Part shown: positions 32,761-40,547 of the stretch, piece after piece
Layout of the letters: every line of letters starts with the position of its first letter
Position numbering within the stretch: position 1 is the stretch's first letter
Assembly (NCBI GenBank): GCA_046756405.1
Contig: JBHHWH010000005.1
Span: 1-48,890 of the forward strand
Length of the DNA: 48,890 nucleotides
Direction: 5' to 3'
DNA from: JBHHWH01 sp046756405
Lineage (GTDB): Bacteria; Actinomycetota; Acidimicrobiia; Spongiisociales; ZC4RG35
Notes under the pieces: model-generated
Databases searched by the model: none
The model's input: only the letters and a program-made list of their open reading frames with translations
Told to the model about the DNA's origin: nothing
Program-made: the position numbers and the translations under genes

Positions 32761-33558
32761 ATGGCTGATCTTCGCTTCGGCACCTTCCTGGCTCCCAACA
32801 TGCTGCGCGTCTATCAGGCGATCGTCGACGCTGTGGGCCTCGCGCTGGGAATGAGCACCGAACTCGTCGTGGAGACCGACTACAAGAACTGCCAGAACGA
32901 TGTCAACGACGTCTGTTTCGTGTGCAGCCTCCCCTACATGACCTTCGAGCGTGAGGGAATCTCGCCGGCGGTGCCCGTTGCAGCACCAGTCCTCGAAGGC
33001 TCACGCTACGCCGGCAAGCCCATCTACTTCTCCGATGTCATCGTGCACAAAGACAGCGACGCCGAGTCTTTCCTCGATCTTCGCGGCCGGACGTGGTCCT
33101 ATAACGAGCCTCTCTCGCAATCGGGCTATGGAATCACCCGCTATCACTTGGTCTCGATCGGCGAGACGAAGGGCTTCTTCTCCGAGGTGATCCAGGGAGC
33201 ATTCCACGAGGAGTCGATCCGGATGGTTGCCGACGGCCGGGTCGATGCGTCGGCGATCGACTCGCAGGTGTTGGCGATCGAGATGAGAGATCATCCCGAG
33301 GTGACCGACAACGTCAAGATCATCGACTCGCTCGGACCCTCCACGATTCAGCCTGTCGCCGTGTCCAAGCGGTTCGACGGAGAGTTCAGGCAGGCGGTGA
33401 CTGACGTCCTGGCCGGGTTCCACGAGACAGAAGCGGGGCGGGACGTGTTGAAGCTCGGCCTAGTGGAGCGCTTCGTCCCGGTTGGAGCCGACGACTACGA
33501 CGACATCCGTCGGATGCTCGAGGCCTGCGAGAATGAAGGGTTCATGGAGATTCGCTAG
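32761..33558 (+). CDS. PhnD-like substrate-binding-fold protein without signal peptide
   Basis: 265 residues with the periplasmic binding protein fold of the phosphate/phosphonate (PhnD) group. It has an early LRFGTFLAPNMLRVYQAIVDAV, DVCFVCSLPYMTFERE, and a mid-protein hinge region (RGRTWSYNEPLSQSGYGITRYHL). The C-terminal half includes DASAIDSQVLAIEM and IDSLGPSTIQPVAVSK. The protein starts directly with the fold: there is no signal peptide or lipobox, and the leaderless start leaves no room for one. No permease or ATPase gene is beside it. It may therefore be a cytosolic ligand-binding or enzyme-like protein. The ligand is unknown. It converges with the small 'virulence factor' gene, with a 17-base overlap. 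Confidence 0.75.
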   Translation: MADLRFGTFLAPNMLRVYQAIVDAVGLALGMSTELVVETDYKNCQNDVNDVCFVCSLPYMTFEREGISPAVPVAAPVLEGSRYAGKPIYFSDVIVHKDSDAESFLDLRGRTWSYNEPLSQSGYGITRYHLVSIGETKGFFSEVIQGAFHEESIRMVADGRVDASAIDSQVLAIEMRDHPEVTDNVKIIDSLGPSTIQPVAVSKRFDGEFRQAVTDVLAGFHETEAGRDVLKLGLVERFVPVGADDYDDIRRMLEACENEGFMEIR

Positions 33559-33880
33559 ACGAATCGCCGCTCGCCCAGCCACCGTTCCTCACCATCTCTC
33601 TCACCCGGTCCGCGGGATAGCTTTCGTCGATGGCCGTGACCTCGCCGTCGACCGCAGCCTGGAGATCAGCATCGCAGGGCCGGGTTTCTTCACGCCACTC
33701 GGCAATGTACTCGTCGATCTTGGTTTTCCCCGCCATGGTGGCAGCAGCATCGACCGCCGCCATGAATCGATCGGGCAGAGGAGCGCTGATTCGATTCCTG
33801 CCGGCGCGTGCCTTCACCTGGGTGGGGATATCCCGCCAGTAGATGACAGTCAATTGTGGACTGACGTCCCTTGGGCTCAC
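33542..33880 (-). CDS. small 'virulence factor' family protein (PF13769-like)
   Basis: 112 residues. TVIYWRDIPTQVKARAGRNRISAPLPDRFMAAVDAAA matches my memory of a short family named virulence factor in databases, of unknown biochemistry. I recall it beside MttB-family, RACo, DUF1638 and methylene-THF reductase genes in other bacteria. It starts at GTG 33880, three bases after the formate-THF ligase stop, so it is the second gene of that transcript. It has a single Cys (about residue 69) and no signal peptide or membrane segment, which speaks against a secreted virulence role. A link to THF or corrinoid C1 metabolism is the inference. A later TTG before TVIYW is an alternative start. Confidence 0.72.
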   Translation of the reverse strand: MSPRDVSPQLTVIYWRDIPTQVKARAGRNRISAPLPDRFMAAVDAAATMAGKTKIDEYIAEWREETRPCDADLQAAVDGEVTAIDESYPADRVREMVRNGGWASGDSSSESP

Positions 33881-33883
33881 GGC

Positions 33884-35653
33884 TCAGAACAGACCGACGA
33901 CGTTCCCCTCGTCGTCGATGTCGACTTTCATGAATGCCGGAGTGGCGCCCAGACCGGGCAAGGTCCTCATCTCACCTAGGAGTGGGTATATGAATCCGGC
34001 CCCCACCGACGCCCGGACCTCACGAACCGGAATGGTGAAGCCGCTCGGCACTCCCTTCAGGGCAGGATCGTGGCTGATCGACAGATGTGTCTTCGCCATG
34101 CAGATCGGCAGATACCCGAAACCCGATCTCTCGAACTCGGCGATCTGACTCTCGGCAATCGACGAGTATTCGACGTCGTCGGCTCCGTAGACCTCCTTGG
34201 CGATGATTTCGATCTTCTCCTTTATCGAGCGGTCGAGCGGGTACAGGTACTCGAACGAGCTGGGTTGGGAGCAGGCTCGTTCCACGGCTTCGGCGAGGCG
34301 TCGCGCCCCCTCGCCACCCTTGGCGTGGTGTTCGGTGACCTCGGCGGCGACTGCACCGGCGGCGAGGGCCTTCTCCCTTATCAGCTCGTGCTCACGTGGG
34401 GTGTCGGTGGGAAATGCGTTGATTGCCACAACGACCGGCACACCGAATCTCTTCGCCGTGGCGATGTGGGCTTCGAGGTTCGGCATCCCGGCCCTGAGCA
34501 GTGGCAGGTTCTCCTCGGTGTAGGCGGTGTCAAGTGGTTTCCCGGCCACGACCTTGGGGCCACCACCATGGGTCTTGAGAGCCCTTACCGTCGCGACCAT
34601 CACGACACAGTCCGGCTTCAGGCCCGAGACTCTGCACTTGATGTCGAAGAACTTCTCCATGCCCATGTCCGCCCCAAACCCGGACTCGGTGACGACATAA
34701 TCGCCCAAGTGAAGGGCGATGCGGTCGGCGAGTATCGAGGAGTTCCCATGTGCAATGTTGGCGAAGGGACCAGCGTGGACAAACGTCGCCTGGCCTTCGA
34801 GCGTCTGCATCAGAGTGGGGTGGAGTGCATCCTTCATCAGCACAGCAACCGCCCCAGCCACCTTCAGGTCTTCCAAGGTGATTGGCTTCCCTTGCTTGGA
34901 ATGACCGATCACGACCCGTCCACATCGGTCTCGGAGGTTCTTCAGCGCTGAAGCAAAGCTGTCACCGTCGACCAGGGCGAGGATGGCCATGAGTTCGCTG
35001 GCAACCGTGATGTCGAATCCGGTCTCCCGAGGTCTCCCGTCAGACCGTCCACCGAGCCCAACGACGATGTTGCGGAGAACTCGATCGTTGACATCCATGA
35101 CCCTTCGCCACGAGGTGCTGAACACATCGATGTTGAGTCGCTCCAGGCCTAGAGCCTCGAGCCGGTCGTCGGAGAGTCGGCGCTCGTGGTACCAGCGAGA
35201 ATCGATCGCCGCAGCCACCAGGTTGTGTGCCACATGGATGGCGTGGATGTCGCCGGTCAAGTGGAGGTTGAACTCGTCCATTGGTACCACCTGGCTGTAG
35301 CCGCCGCCTGCGGCGCCACCCTTGATCCCGAATGTCGGCCCCATGCTGGGCTGACGGATACAGGCGATGGCCTTGTGGCCCAGCGCTCCCAACCCCTGCA
35401 CCAAGCCGATGGTCGTCGTGGTCTTGCCTTCGCCGAGGGGGGTTGGCGTGATCGCTGTGACGTCGACGTACTTGCCTTTCTGGTTGGCTTCGATGCGCTT
35501 CAGGGCGTCGAGATGCACCTTTGCCTTGGTGTTGCCAAAGGTGATGACCTCGTCTTCTTCGAGGCCGATTTCGTCGGCGATCTCGGTAATCGGCTTCAAC
35601 TTGGCCGCGTACGCGATCTCAAGATCGGTGGGAAGAGGTTGCTCAGGGCTCAA
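33884..35653 (-). CDS. fhs: formate-tetrahydrofolate ligase
   Basis: About 589 residues. It interconverts formate + THF + ATP and formyl-THF + ADP + Pi. The P-loop TPTPLGEGKTTTTIGL, the SMGPTFGIKGGAAGGGYSQV block, the HLTGDIHAI motif and a C-terminal PICMAKTHLSISHDPALKG are all diagnostic. An ATG exists at 35668 without ribosome binding site, while AGGAG at 35661-35665 sits 7 bases before TTG 35653, just ahead of the usual N-terminus (PTDLEIAYAAKLKPI), so I prefer the TTG. In this cluster it may run toward formate and ATP, feeding the formate dehydrogenase. It is divergent from a DMGDH-like gene, with a palindrome between them. Confidence 0.93.
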   Translation of the reverse strand: MSPEQPLPTDLEIAYAAKLKPITEIADEIGLEEDEVITFGNTKAKVHLDALKRIEANQKGKYVDVTAITPTPLGEGKTTTTIGLVQGLGALGHKAIACIRQPSMGPTFGIKGGAAGGGYSQVVPMDEFNLHLTGDIHAIHVAHNLVAAAIDSRWYHERRLSDDRLEALGLERLNIDVFSTSWRRVMDVNDRVLRNIVVGLGGRSDGRPRETGFDITVASELMAILALVDGDSFASALKNLRDRCGRVVIGHSKQGKPITLEDLKVAGAVAVLMKDALHPTLMQTLEGQATFVHAGPFANIAHGNSSILADRIALHLGDYVVTESGFGADMGMEKFFDIKCRVSGLKPDCVVMVATVRALKTHGGGPKVVAGKPLDTAYTEENLPLLRAGMPNLEAHIATAKRFGVPVVVAINAFPTDTPREHELIREKALAAGAVAAEVTEHHAKGGEGARRLAEAVERACSQPSSFEYLYPLDRSIKEKIEIIAKEVYGADDVEYSSIAESQIAEFERSGFGYLPICMAKTHLSISHDPALKGVPSGFTIPVREVRASVGAGFIYPLLGEMRTLPGLGATPAFMKVDIDDEGNVVGLF

Positions 35654-35700
35654 CGGTTCTCTCCTCATATGAGCTGTGCCCGATTGGCTGTGCTGTCAGA

Positions 35701-35714
35701 TGGTACAGGTACCA
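35701..35714. promoter_or_regulatory. 14-base palindrome TGGTAC-AG-GTACCA, putative operator
   Basis: A near-perfect dyad (TGGTAC, 2-base centre, GTACCA) midway between the divergent formate-THF ligase and DMGDH-like genes. It matches the half-sites in the corrinoid/dehydrogenase control region at 27479 and before the IclR gene. It is a good candidate for the IclR regulator's binding site. Confidence 0.55.
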
Positions 35715-35799
35715 CACAACGGCACAAGTGGTTTCGGGGACTCACCGACAGAGGTTTCGCTAAGTTCACGGCGAATCGCTAACACCAATAAGGAGCAGC

Positions 35800-38211
35800 G
35801 TGAAAGATCAGTACCGGGTCGTGATCATCGGCGGAGGCGTAGTGGGTGCGAGCGTCGCCTATCACTTGACCAAGTACGGCTGGCCTGACGTAGCGATCGT
35901 GGAGCGGTCGCTGCTGACAGCCGGCTCGAGCTGGCATGCGGCGGGTGGAGTACACGCCCTGAACGCCGACCCCAACATGTCGGCTCTCCAGACCTACACC
36001 ATCGACCTCCTGTCAGAGGTCTCTGAGGAGTCCGGTCACGACATCAGCCTTCACATGACGGGAGGAATCTCCGTCGCCTCGGCCCCGGAGCGGTGGGAAT
36101 GGCTTCAGGCCACTTATCGGATCTATCAGACGATGGGTATCGACGACTGCTGGCTGATGACCCCCGCAGAGATCGAGGAGAAGTGCCCAATTGTCAACAC
36201 CGAGGGAGTTCTTGGGGGCCTCTGGGCCGAACGCGAGGGCCACATCGATCCGTCGGCCGTGGTCCACGCCTATGCCAAAGCAGCCCGCCAACGCGGTGCC
36301 GATGTTATCGAGCACAACCGCGTCGTCGAGCTGAATCAGCGCCCCGACGGCACCTGGGATGTGGTGACCGAGAAGGGGACCATTCACGCCGCGCACGTGG
36401 TCAACGCTGCAGGTCTGTGGGCGAAACAGGTGGCACGCATGGTCGGTTGGGAGGCTCCAGTGTCGCCCCTGGCCCACCATTATCTGATCACCGAGGAGAT
36501 TCCGGAGTTGGAGGCTCTCGACTTCGAGATTCCGATGATGATCGACCTCGAGGGCTTCACGTACATGCGTCAGGAGCGAAACGGGCTGTTGGTCGGCATC
36601 TACGAGATAAACCACAAGCACTGGAACATGGACGGTGCGCCGTGGGACTACGGCGTCGAGCTCCTTCCGCCCGAGCCCGACCGCATAGAAAACGAGATCT
36701 TGATGGCGATGACTCGCTATCCGGTATTGGAGCGTGCCGGTATCCAGCGGTGGGTCAATGGCGCTTTTACGTTCTCGCCGGATGGCAACCCGCTGGTGGG
36801 GCCGGTTCCCGGTATCAAGAACTACTGGTCGGCGTGTGCGGTCATGGCCGGATTCCTGCAGGGCGGTGGCGTTGGCAAGTCGCTTGCGGAGTGGATGATC
36901 GAGGGCGAGCCCGAGGAAGACCCCTTCGCCATGGATGTCGCCCGCTTCGGTTCCTACGCGGAGAATCGTCAGTACATCAAGGAGAAGACGGGCCAGTTCT
37001 ACTCACGCCGTTTCGTGATGACCTATCCCAACGAGCAGCTTTGGGAGGGGCGCCCACTGCGCACGTCGCCTTCCTACGACGCCATGACCGAAGACGGCGC
37101 ATTCTGGGGTGAGCTATATGGACTCGAGGTTCCTCTCTACTTCGCGGAGAAGGGTTTCGAAGAGACTCCAACGCTGCGCCGCTCCAATGCCTTCGACATC
37201 GTCGGGGAGGAGTGCCGGCAGGTGCGAAACGGGGTGGGCATCATCGACATCACCGGGTTCTCCCGATATGAGGTGACCGGGCCCAAGGCGAGGGAGTGGC
37301 TCGACGGACTCATGGCGGCAAAGCTGCCCGGCGAGGGGCGAATTCGCCTTGCCCCGATGCTGGGCCACGACGGCCGCCTCAAGGGTGACCTCACCGTCCT
37401 CAACTGGGGTGACGGCACCTGGTGGATCATGGGCTCCTACTACCTGCGGGCGTGGCACATGCGATGGTTCAACGATCACCTGATGGATGGAGTGTCGGTT
37501 CGGGACATTTCCGACGGGGTGGTCGGATTCGGGTTGGCCGGTCCTCGCTCCCGCGATCTCCTGGGGCTGGTCGCACATGACGACGTGTCGAATGAGGCCT
37601 TCGGGTTCATGCAGTGCCGCGAGATGGACATCGGGATGATCCGCGCCAAGGTGGGGCGAATCAGCGTGACTGGTGAGCTCGGCTACGAGATTCACTGCTC
37701 GGCAGTGGAGCACACGTTGCTGAGGCGGACCCTGCTCGAGGCAGGCAAGCAAGTCGACGCGATCGAGTGGGGCTTCAACGCTATGGGCTCTTTGCGCATG
37801 GAGAAGAGTTTCGGGATCTGGTCGAAGGAGTTCCGTCAGGAATACACGCCGGGCATGGTGGGCATGGATCGTTGGATCGACTGGTCCAAGGAGTTCAACG
37901 GCAAGGAAGCTGCTCTGCGGGAGCGCGACGAGGACAGTGCTCCGCTCAAGCTGGTCACCCTCGAGATCGAGGCATTTGACGCCGACGGCTCGGAGTATGA
38001 GCCCGTGTGGAGTGGCGACGATCGGGTCGGCTATATCACGTCGGGCGAGTACGGGCACACGGTTCAGAAGAGCCTGGCGATGGCCTTGGTCGAGCCGGAA
38101 GTGGCGGAGCCAGGAACCGAGCTGTCGGCTCACGTCGTGGGTGAGGAGCGTCCCGTGAGGGTCATAGAGCCTTCGCCTTATGACCCATCCGGCTCGGCGA
38201 TGCGAGGTTGA
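35800..38211 (+). CDS. dimethylglycine dehydrogenase-like FAD-THF enzyme
   Basis: 803 residues from GTG 35800, preceded by AAGGAG. It has an N-terminal FAD domain (VVIIGGGVVGASVAYHLTKYGW). Then comes GSSWHAAGGVHALNADPNM, whose WHAAG His is the covalent FAD attachment site of dimethylglycine dehydrogenases. A FAO_M-type middle follows, and an aminomethyltransferase-like THF domain from about 420 (FSRYEVTGPKAREWLDGLM ... GELGYEIHC). It fits the classical DMGDH better than the ETF-linked paralogue at 27590. The expected reaction is dimethylglycine to sarcosine with methylene-THF. No ETF gene is adjacent, so it may share the one at 30116. It converges on the second MttB-family gene, 30 bases apart. 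Confidence 0.9.
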   Translation: MKDQYRVVIIGGGVVGASVAYHLTKYGWPDVAIVERSLLTAGSSWHAAGGVHALNADPNMSALQTYTIDLLSEVSEESGHDISLHMTGGISVASAPERWEWLQATYRIYQTMGIDDCWLMTPAEIEEKCPIVNTEGVLGGLWAEREGHIDPSAVVHAYAKAARQRGADVIEHNRVVELNQRPDGTWDVVTEKGTIHAAHVVNAAGLWAKQVARMVGWEAPVSPLAHHYLITEEIPELEALDFEIPMMIDLEGFTYMRQERNGLLVGIYEINHKHWNMDGAPWDYGVELLPPEPDRIENEILMAMTRYPVLERAGIQRWVNGAFTFSPDGNPLVGPVPGIKNYWSACAVMAGFLQGGGVGKSLAEWMIEGEPEEDPFAMDVARFGSYAENRQYIKEKTGQFYSRRFVMTYPNEQLWEGRPLRTSPSYDAMTEDGAFWGELYGLEVPLYFAEKGFEETPTLRRSNAFDIVGEECRQVRNGVGIIDITGFSRYEVTGPKAREWLDGLMAAKLPGEGRIRLAPMLGHDGRLKGDLTVLNWGDGTWWIMGSYYLRAWHMRWFNDHLMDGVSVRDISDGVVGFGLAGPRSRDLLGLVAHDDVSNEAFGFMQCREMDIGMIRAKVGRISVTGELGYEIHCSAVEHTLLRRTLLEAGKQVDAIEWGFNAMGSLRMEKSFGIWSKEFRQEYTPGMVGMDRWIDWSKEFNGKEAALRERDEDSAPLKLVTLEIEAFDADGSEYEPVWSGDDRVGYITSGEYGHTVQKSLAMALVEPEVAEPGTELSAHVVGEERPVRVIEPSPYDPSGSAMRG

Positions 38212-38241
38212 GAAGCCGCCGCGGAGACGGGCCAGTTCACT

Positions 38242-39789
38242 TTAGAAGTCGGTTTTCACTCCACCCTCGGCCACTCTCCGATCCACGAAGTCCCTCAGCT
38301 CGGCCTTGACCGCCGGATCGATGGCCGGTTCCTGATACGTGGCCATCAGCTCGCCGACCAACTCGATGATCCGGCCCTTGGATTCGGGCTTGCCCGCCTC
38401 TTCCCAGGTCTCGTAGTTGCGCCAGTCCGAGATCAGGGGCTTGTAGAAGGCGGTCCGGTAGCGTTCGAGCGTATGGGGGGTTCCAAAGAAATGGCCTCCG
38501 GCGCCAACCTCGCGGATTGCGTCCACCGCCAGTGCCTCGGTGGAGAAGTCGATCGGCTCCAGGAAAGTCTGGACCATCCCGCAGAGATCGGCGTCCAGGA
38601 TCATCTTCTCGTAGGACGCGCGCAGGCCACCTTCCATCCATCCCACGGCGTGGACCAGCATGTGAGCTCCGCCCATGATCGCCCCCCAAAGAGAGAAGAC
38701 AGACTCGTAGGCGGCTTGGGCGTCGATGGCCTTGGCAGCATTGACACCCGATGACCGGTAGGGGATTCCGTATCGCCTGGTCATCTGGCCCGTGATGATC
38801 GAGGTCTGCATGGCCTCGGGTGTCCCGAACGCGGGTGCTCCACTCTGCATGTCGACATTGGAGGTGAACCCTCCGTAGATGACAGGCGCCCCCGGCCTGA
38901 CCACCTGGGTCAGCACGATGCCGGCCAGGGCCTCGGCGTTGTGCTGGCTCATGGCCCCGGCGATCGTCACCGGTGCCATCGCTCCGGCCAGCGTGAACGG
39001 GGTGATGCAGATCACCTGGTTGCGCGAGCTGAACTCGATGATCCCTTGAGTCATGGGCGTGTCGTAACGCAGAGGAGAGTTGCAGTTGATGATGCTCACC
39101 ATCGACGGCTCGCGCTGCAGCGTCTCCTCGTCGATCTGGCGGACGATCTTCACCATCTCCAGACCGTCGCGATTCTTCTGTCTGTGCAGGCTGTAGGCGT
39201 GGGTGACGCGGTCGGAGAGGGTCATGATGTCGTACGCAGCCTCGAGATGACGCACGGACGCGTGGATGTCGGCCGGCTCCACCGGATAGCCTGGCCAGAG
39301 ATGCACGGTGTTGATGGCGTGGCCGAGGCGAATCAGGTTCTGGAAGTCCTCACGATTGCCGGCGCGTCGTCCTCCGGCTTCGTCGCTCACGTTGGGTGCG
39401 CTGCTCACGGCACCGAAGCTGACCGCGTTGCCGCCCATGTGGAGGTTGCGTTCGGGGTTTGGGGCGTGGAGGGTGAACTCCGAGGGAGCCGTTTTGATCA
39501 CCTCTTCGACGAACTCCGCGTCGAAGCGGACGTTCAAGTCATCGATTCTCACTCCGCCAGTGGCCTCGAGCAGGTCCCTGGTTTCCGGATCGAGGAACTC
39601 GATGCCGATCTCCTCGAGGATCTTCAGCGACGTCTGGTGGATGGTCTCAACCTGGTCTTTGGTTGCCAGCTCCGTGGGTTCGAAGGTACGGAAGGGCTGC
39701 TTCCAAGGGATCTGACCGGGGCCGGATGCTGGGTTCTCCCGATTGCGACCACCCCTGCGGCTACGTCGTTGGGGACGCTCGGCTGTCAT
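38242..39789 (-). CDS. second MttB-family (non-pyrrolysine) corrinoid methyltransferase
   Basis: 515 residues, paralogous to the gene at 21776 but clearly diverged. Shared blocks are ILEEIGIEFLDPET, SIINCNSPLRYDTPMTQG, PFTLAGAMAPVTIAGAMSQHNAEALAGI and GAGGHFFGTPHTLERYRTAFY. The frame is free of in-frame TAG, so no pyrrolysine. The basic N-terminal tail (RPQRRSRRGGRNREN) is longer. It has no corrinoid protein or MtrH-like gene beside it, so it either uses the carrier of the other operon or has one elsewhere. The different sequence around the barrel mouth suggests another quaternary or tertiary amine as substrate. Confidence 0.9.
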   Translation of the reverse strand: MTAERPQRRSRRGGRNRENPASGPGQIPWKQPFRTFEPTELATKDQVETIHQTSLKILEEIGIEFLDPETRDLLEATGGVRIDDLNVRFDAEFVEEVIKTAPSEFTLHAPNPERNLHMGGNAVSFGAVSSAPNVSDEAGGRRAGNREDFQNLIRLGHAINTVHLWPGYPVEPADIHASVRHLEAAYDIMTLSDRVTHAYSLHRQKNRDGLEMVKIVRQIDEETLQREPSMVSIINCNSPLRYDTPMTQGIIEFSSRNQVICITPFTLAGAMAPVTIAGAMSQHNAEALAGIVLTQVVRPGAPVIYGGFTSNVDMQSGAPAFGTPEAMQTSIITGQMTRRYGIPYRSSGVNAAKAIDAQAAYESVFSLWGAIMGGAHMLVHAVGWMEGGLRASYEKMILDADLCGMVQTFLEPIDFSTEALAVDAIREVGAGGHFFGTPHTLERYRTAFYKPLISDWRNYETWEEAGKPESKGRIIELVGELMATYQEPAIDPAVKAELRDFVDRRVAEGGVKTDF

Positions 39790-39900
39790 GATGGTGGGAA
39801 AGGTATCACCGCATCTGCGTCGATGTCGTCCGTAGGCTGCCGTCCATGGATCGCGCCAGGCACCACGCCAGGATCCGGCCCGATGCCAGTGTTGCCCCCC

Positions 39901-40155
39901 TCAACCTACCGGCATTACACGACGCAGTATCACGGCGTGGGGCTGTGTGACGAATACCCCGCCGTCTACTTCCCCGAGGACTGGGAGGGCGCGGGTTACG
40001 ACGCCGTCATCGAAGCGGGGATGGTGCTGTGTGTGGAGAGTTATGTTGGTCGTCGCGACGGCGGCCACGGCGTCAAGCTGGAGGAGCAGGTGCTGGTCAC
40101 CGAGACGGGGACCGAAGTGCTGTCGACCTACCCGATGGGAATGGTCAGGGGCTAG
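39901..40155 (+). pseudogene. C-terminal remnant of an M24 (creatinase/Xaa-Pro peptidase-like) enzyme
   Basis: The frame ending at 40155 reads TQYHGVGLCDEYPAVYFPED, GMVLCVESYVGRRDGGHGVK and LEEQVLVTETGTEVL. This is the last third of the pita-bread metallopeptidase fold, including the metal-ligand His and the two Glu. The N-terminal two thirds and a start codon are absent: the upstream open frame is antisense to the methyltransferase gene and unrelated. M24 relatives in methylated-compound pathways include creatinase and the DMSP lyase DddP, so the lost gene could have been metabolic. It lies wedged between an MttB gene and soxG. Confidence 0.75.
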
Positions 40156-40547
40156 AGCCCAAACTCCAACCCGGCATCCCGGATCGTCTCCTCCATGTAT
40201 CTGCCGAACGAGCGCGAGGGCAAGAGCAGGTAGGAGAGAGTGTCGTCCCGGTCGTTTCGCACGATCTCCGTCGCCACTCCGGCCACGAGGGTGCGCGCAG
40301 CCGAGCCGTCCGGGAAGGCGTCGTCGGCGAAGTCGAGGGCGCATATCTTGTTCAGCAGTCTCGAGGCTTCGTCTCCGGTGAGGCGGAACATGGCCCGCAC
40401 CGATGTGAGATCAACTGTCTCTCCTGATGGGCGGTCGCCGAGCAGGGTCCATTCGCCCGGGGACACCGACCAACTGAATCCTCCGGGGTCGCTGAAGGTC
40501 CGCCACTTCGGCTCATGGCCCAGGTCGGTGAGGGTGAGATCAGACAC
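40152..40547 (-). CDS. soxG: sarcosine oxidase gamma subunit
   Basis: 131 residues from GTG 40547, overlapping the soxA stop by 8 bases. It resembles the small GCV-T-like gamma subunit: WSVSPGEWTLLGDRP, VDLTSVRAMFRLTGDEASRLLNKICALDF, then a C-terminal SYLLLPSRSFGRYMEETI. It completes the heterotetramer that oxidises sarcosine to glycine, methylene-THF and H2O2. It is the last gene of soxBDAG, and its stop touches the M24 remnant. Confidence 0.85.
   Translation of the reverse strand: MSDLTLTDLGHEPKWRTFSDPGGFSWSVSPGEWTLLGDRPSGETVDLTSVRAMFRLTGDEASRLLNKICALDFADDAFPDGSAARTLVAGVATEIVRNDRDDTLSYLLLPSRSFGRYMEETIRDAGLEFGL

Noticed and set aside
38941..39900. Plus-strand open frame upstream of the M24 remnant
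   Set aside because: It is antisense to the MttB gene. Only the part after 39901 shows homology, so the longer frame is accidental.
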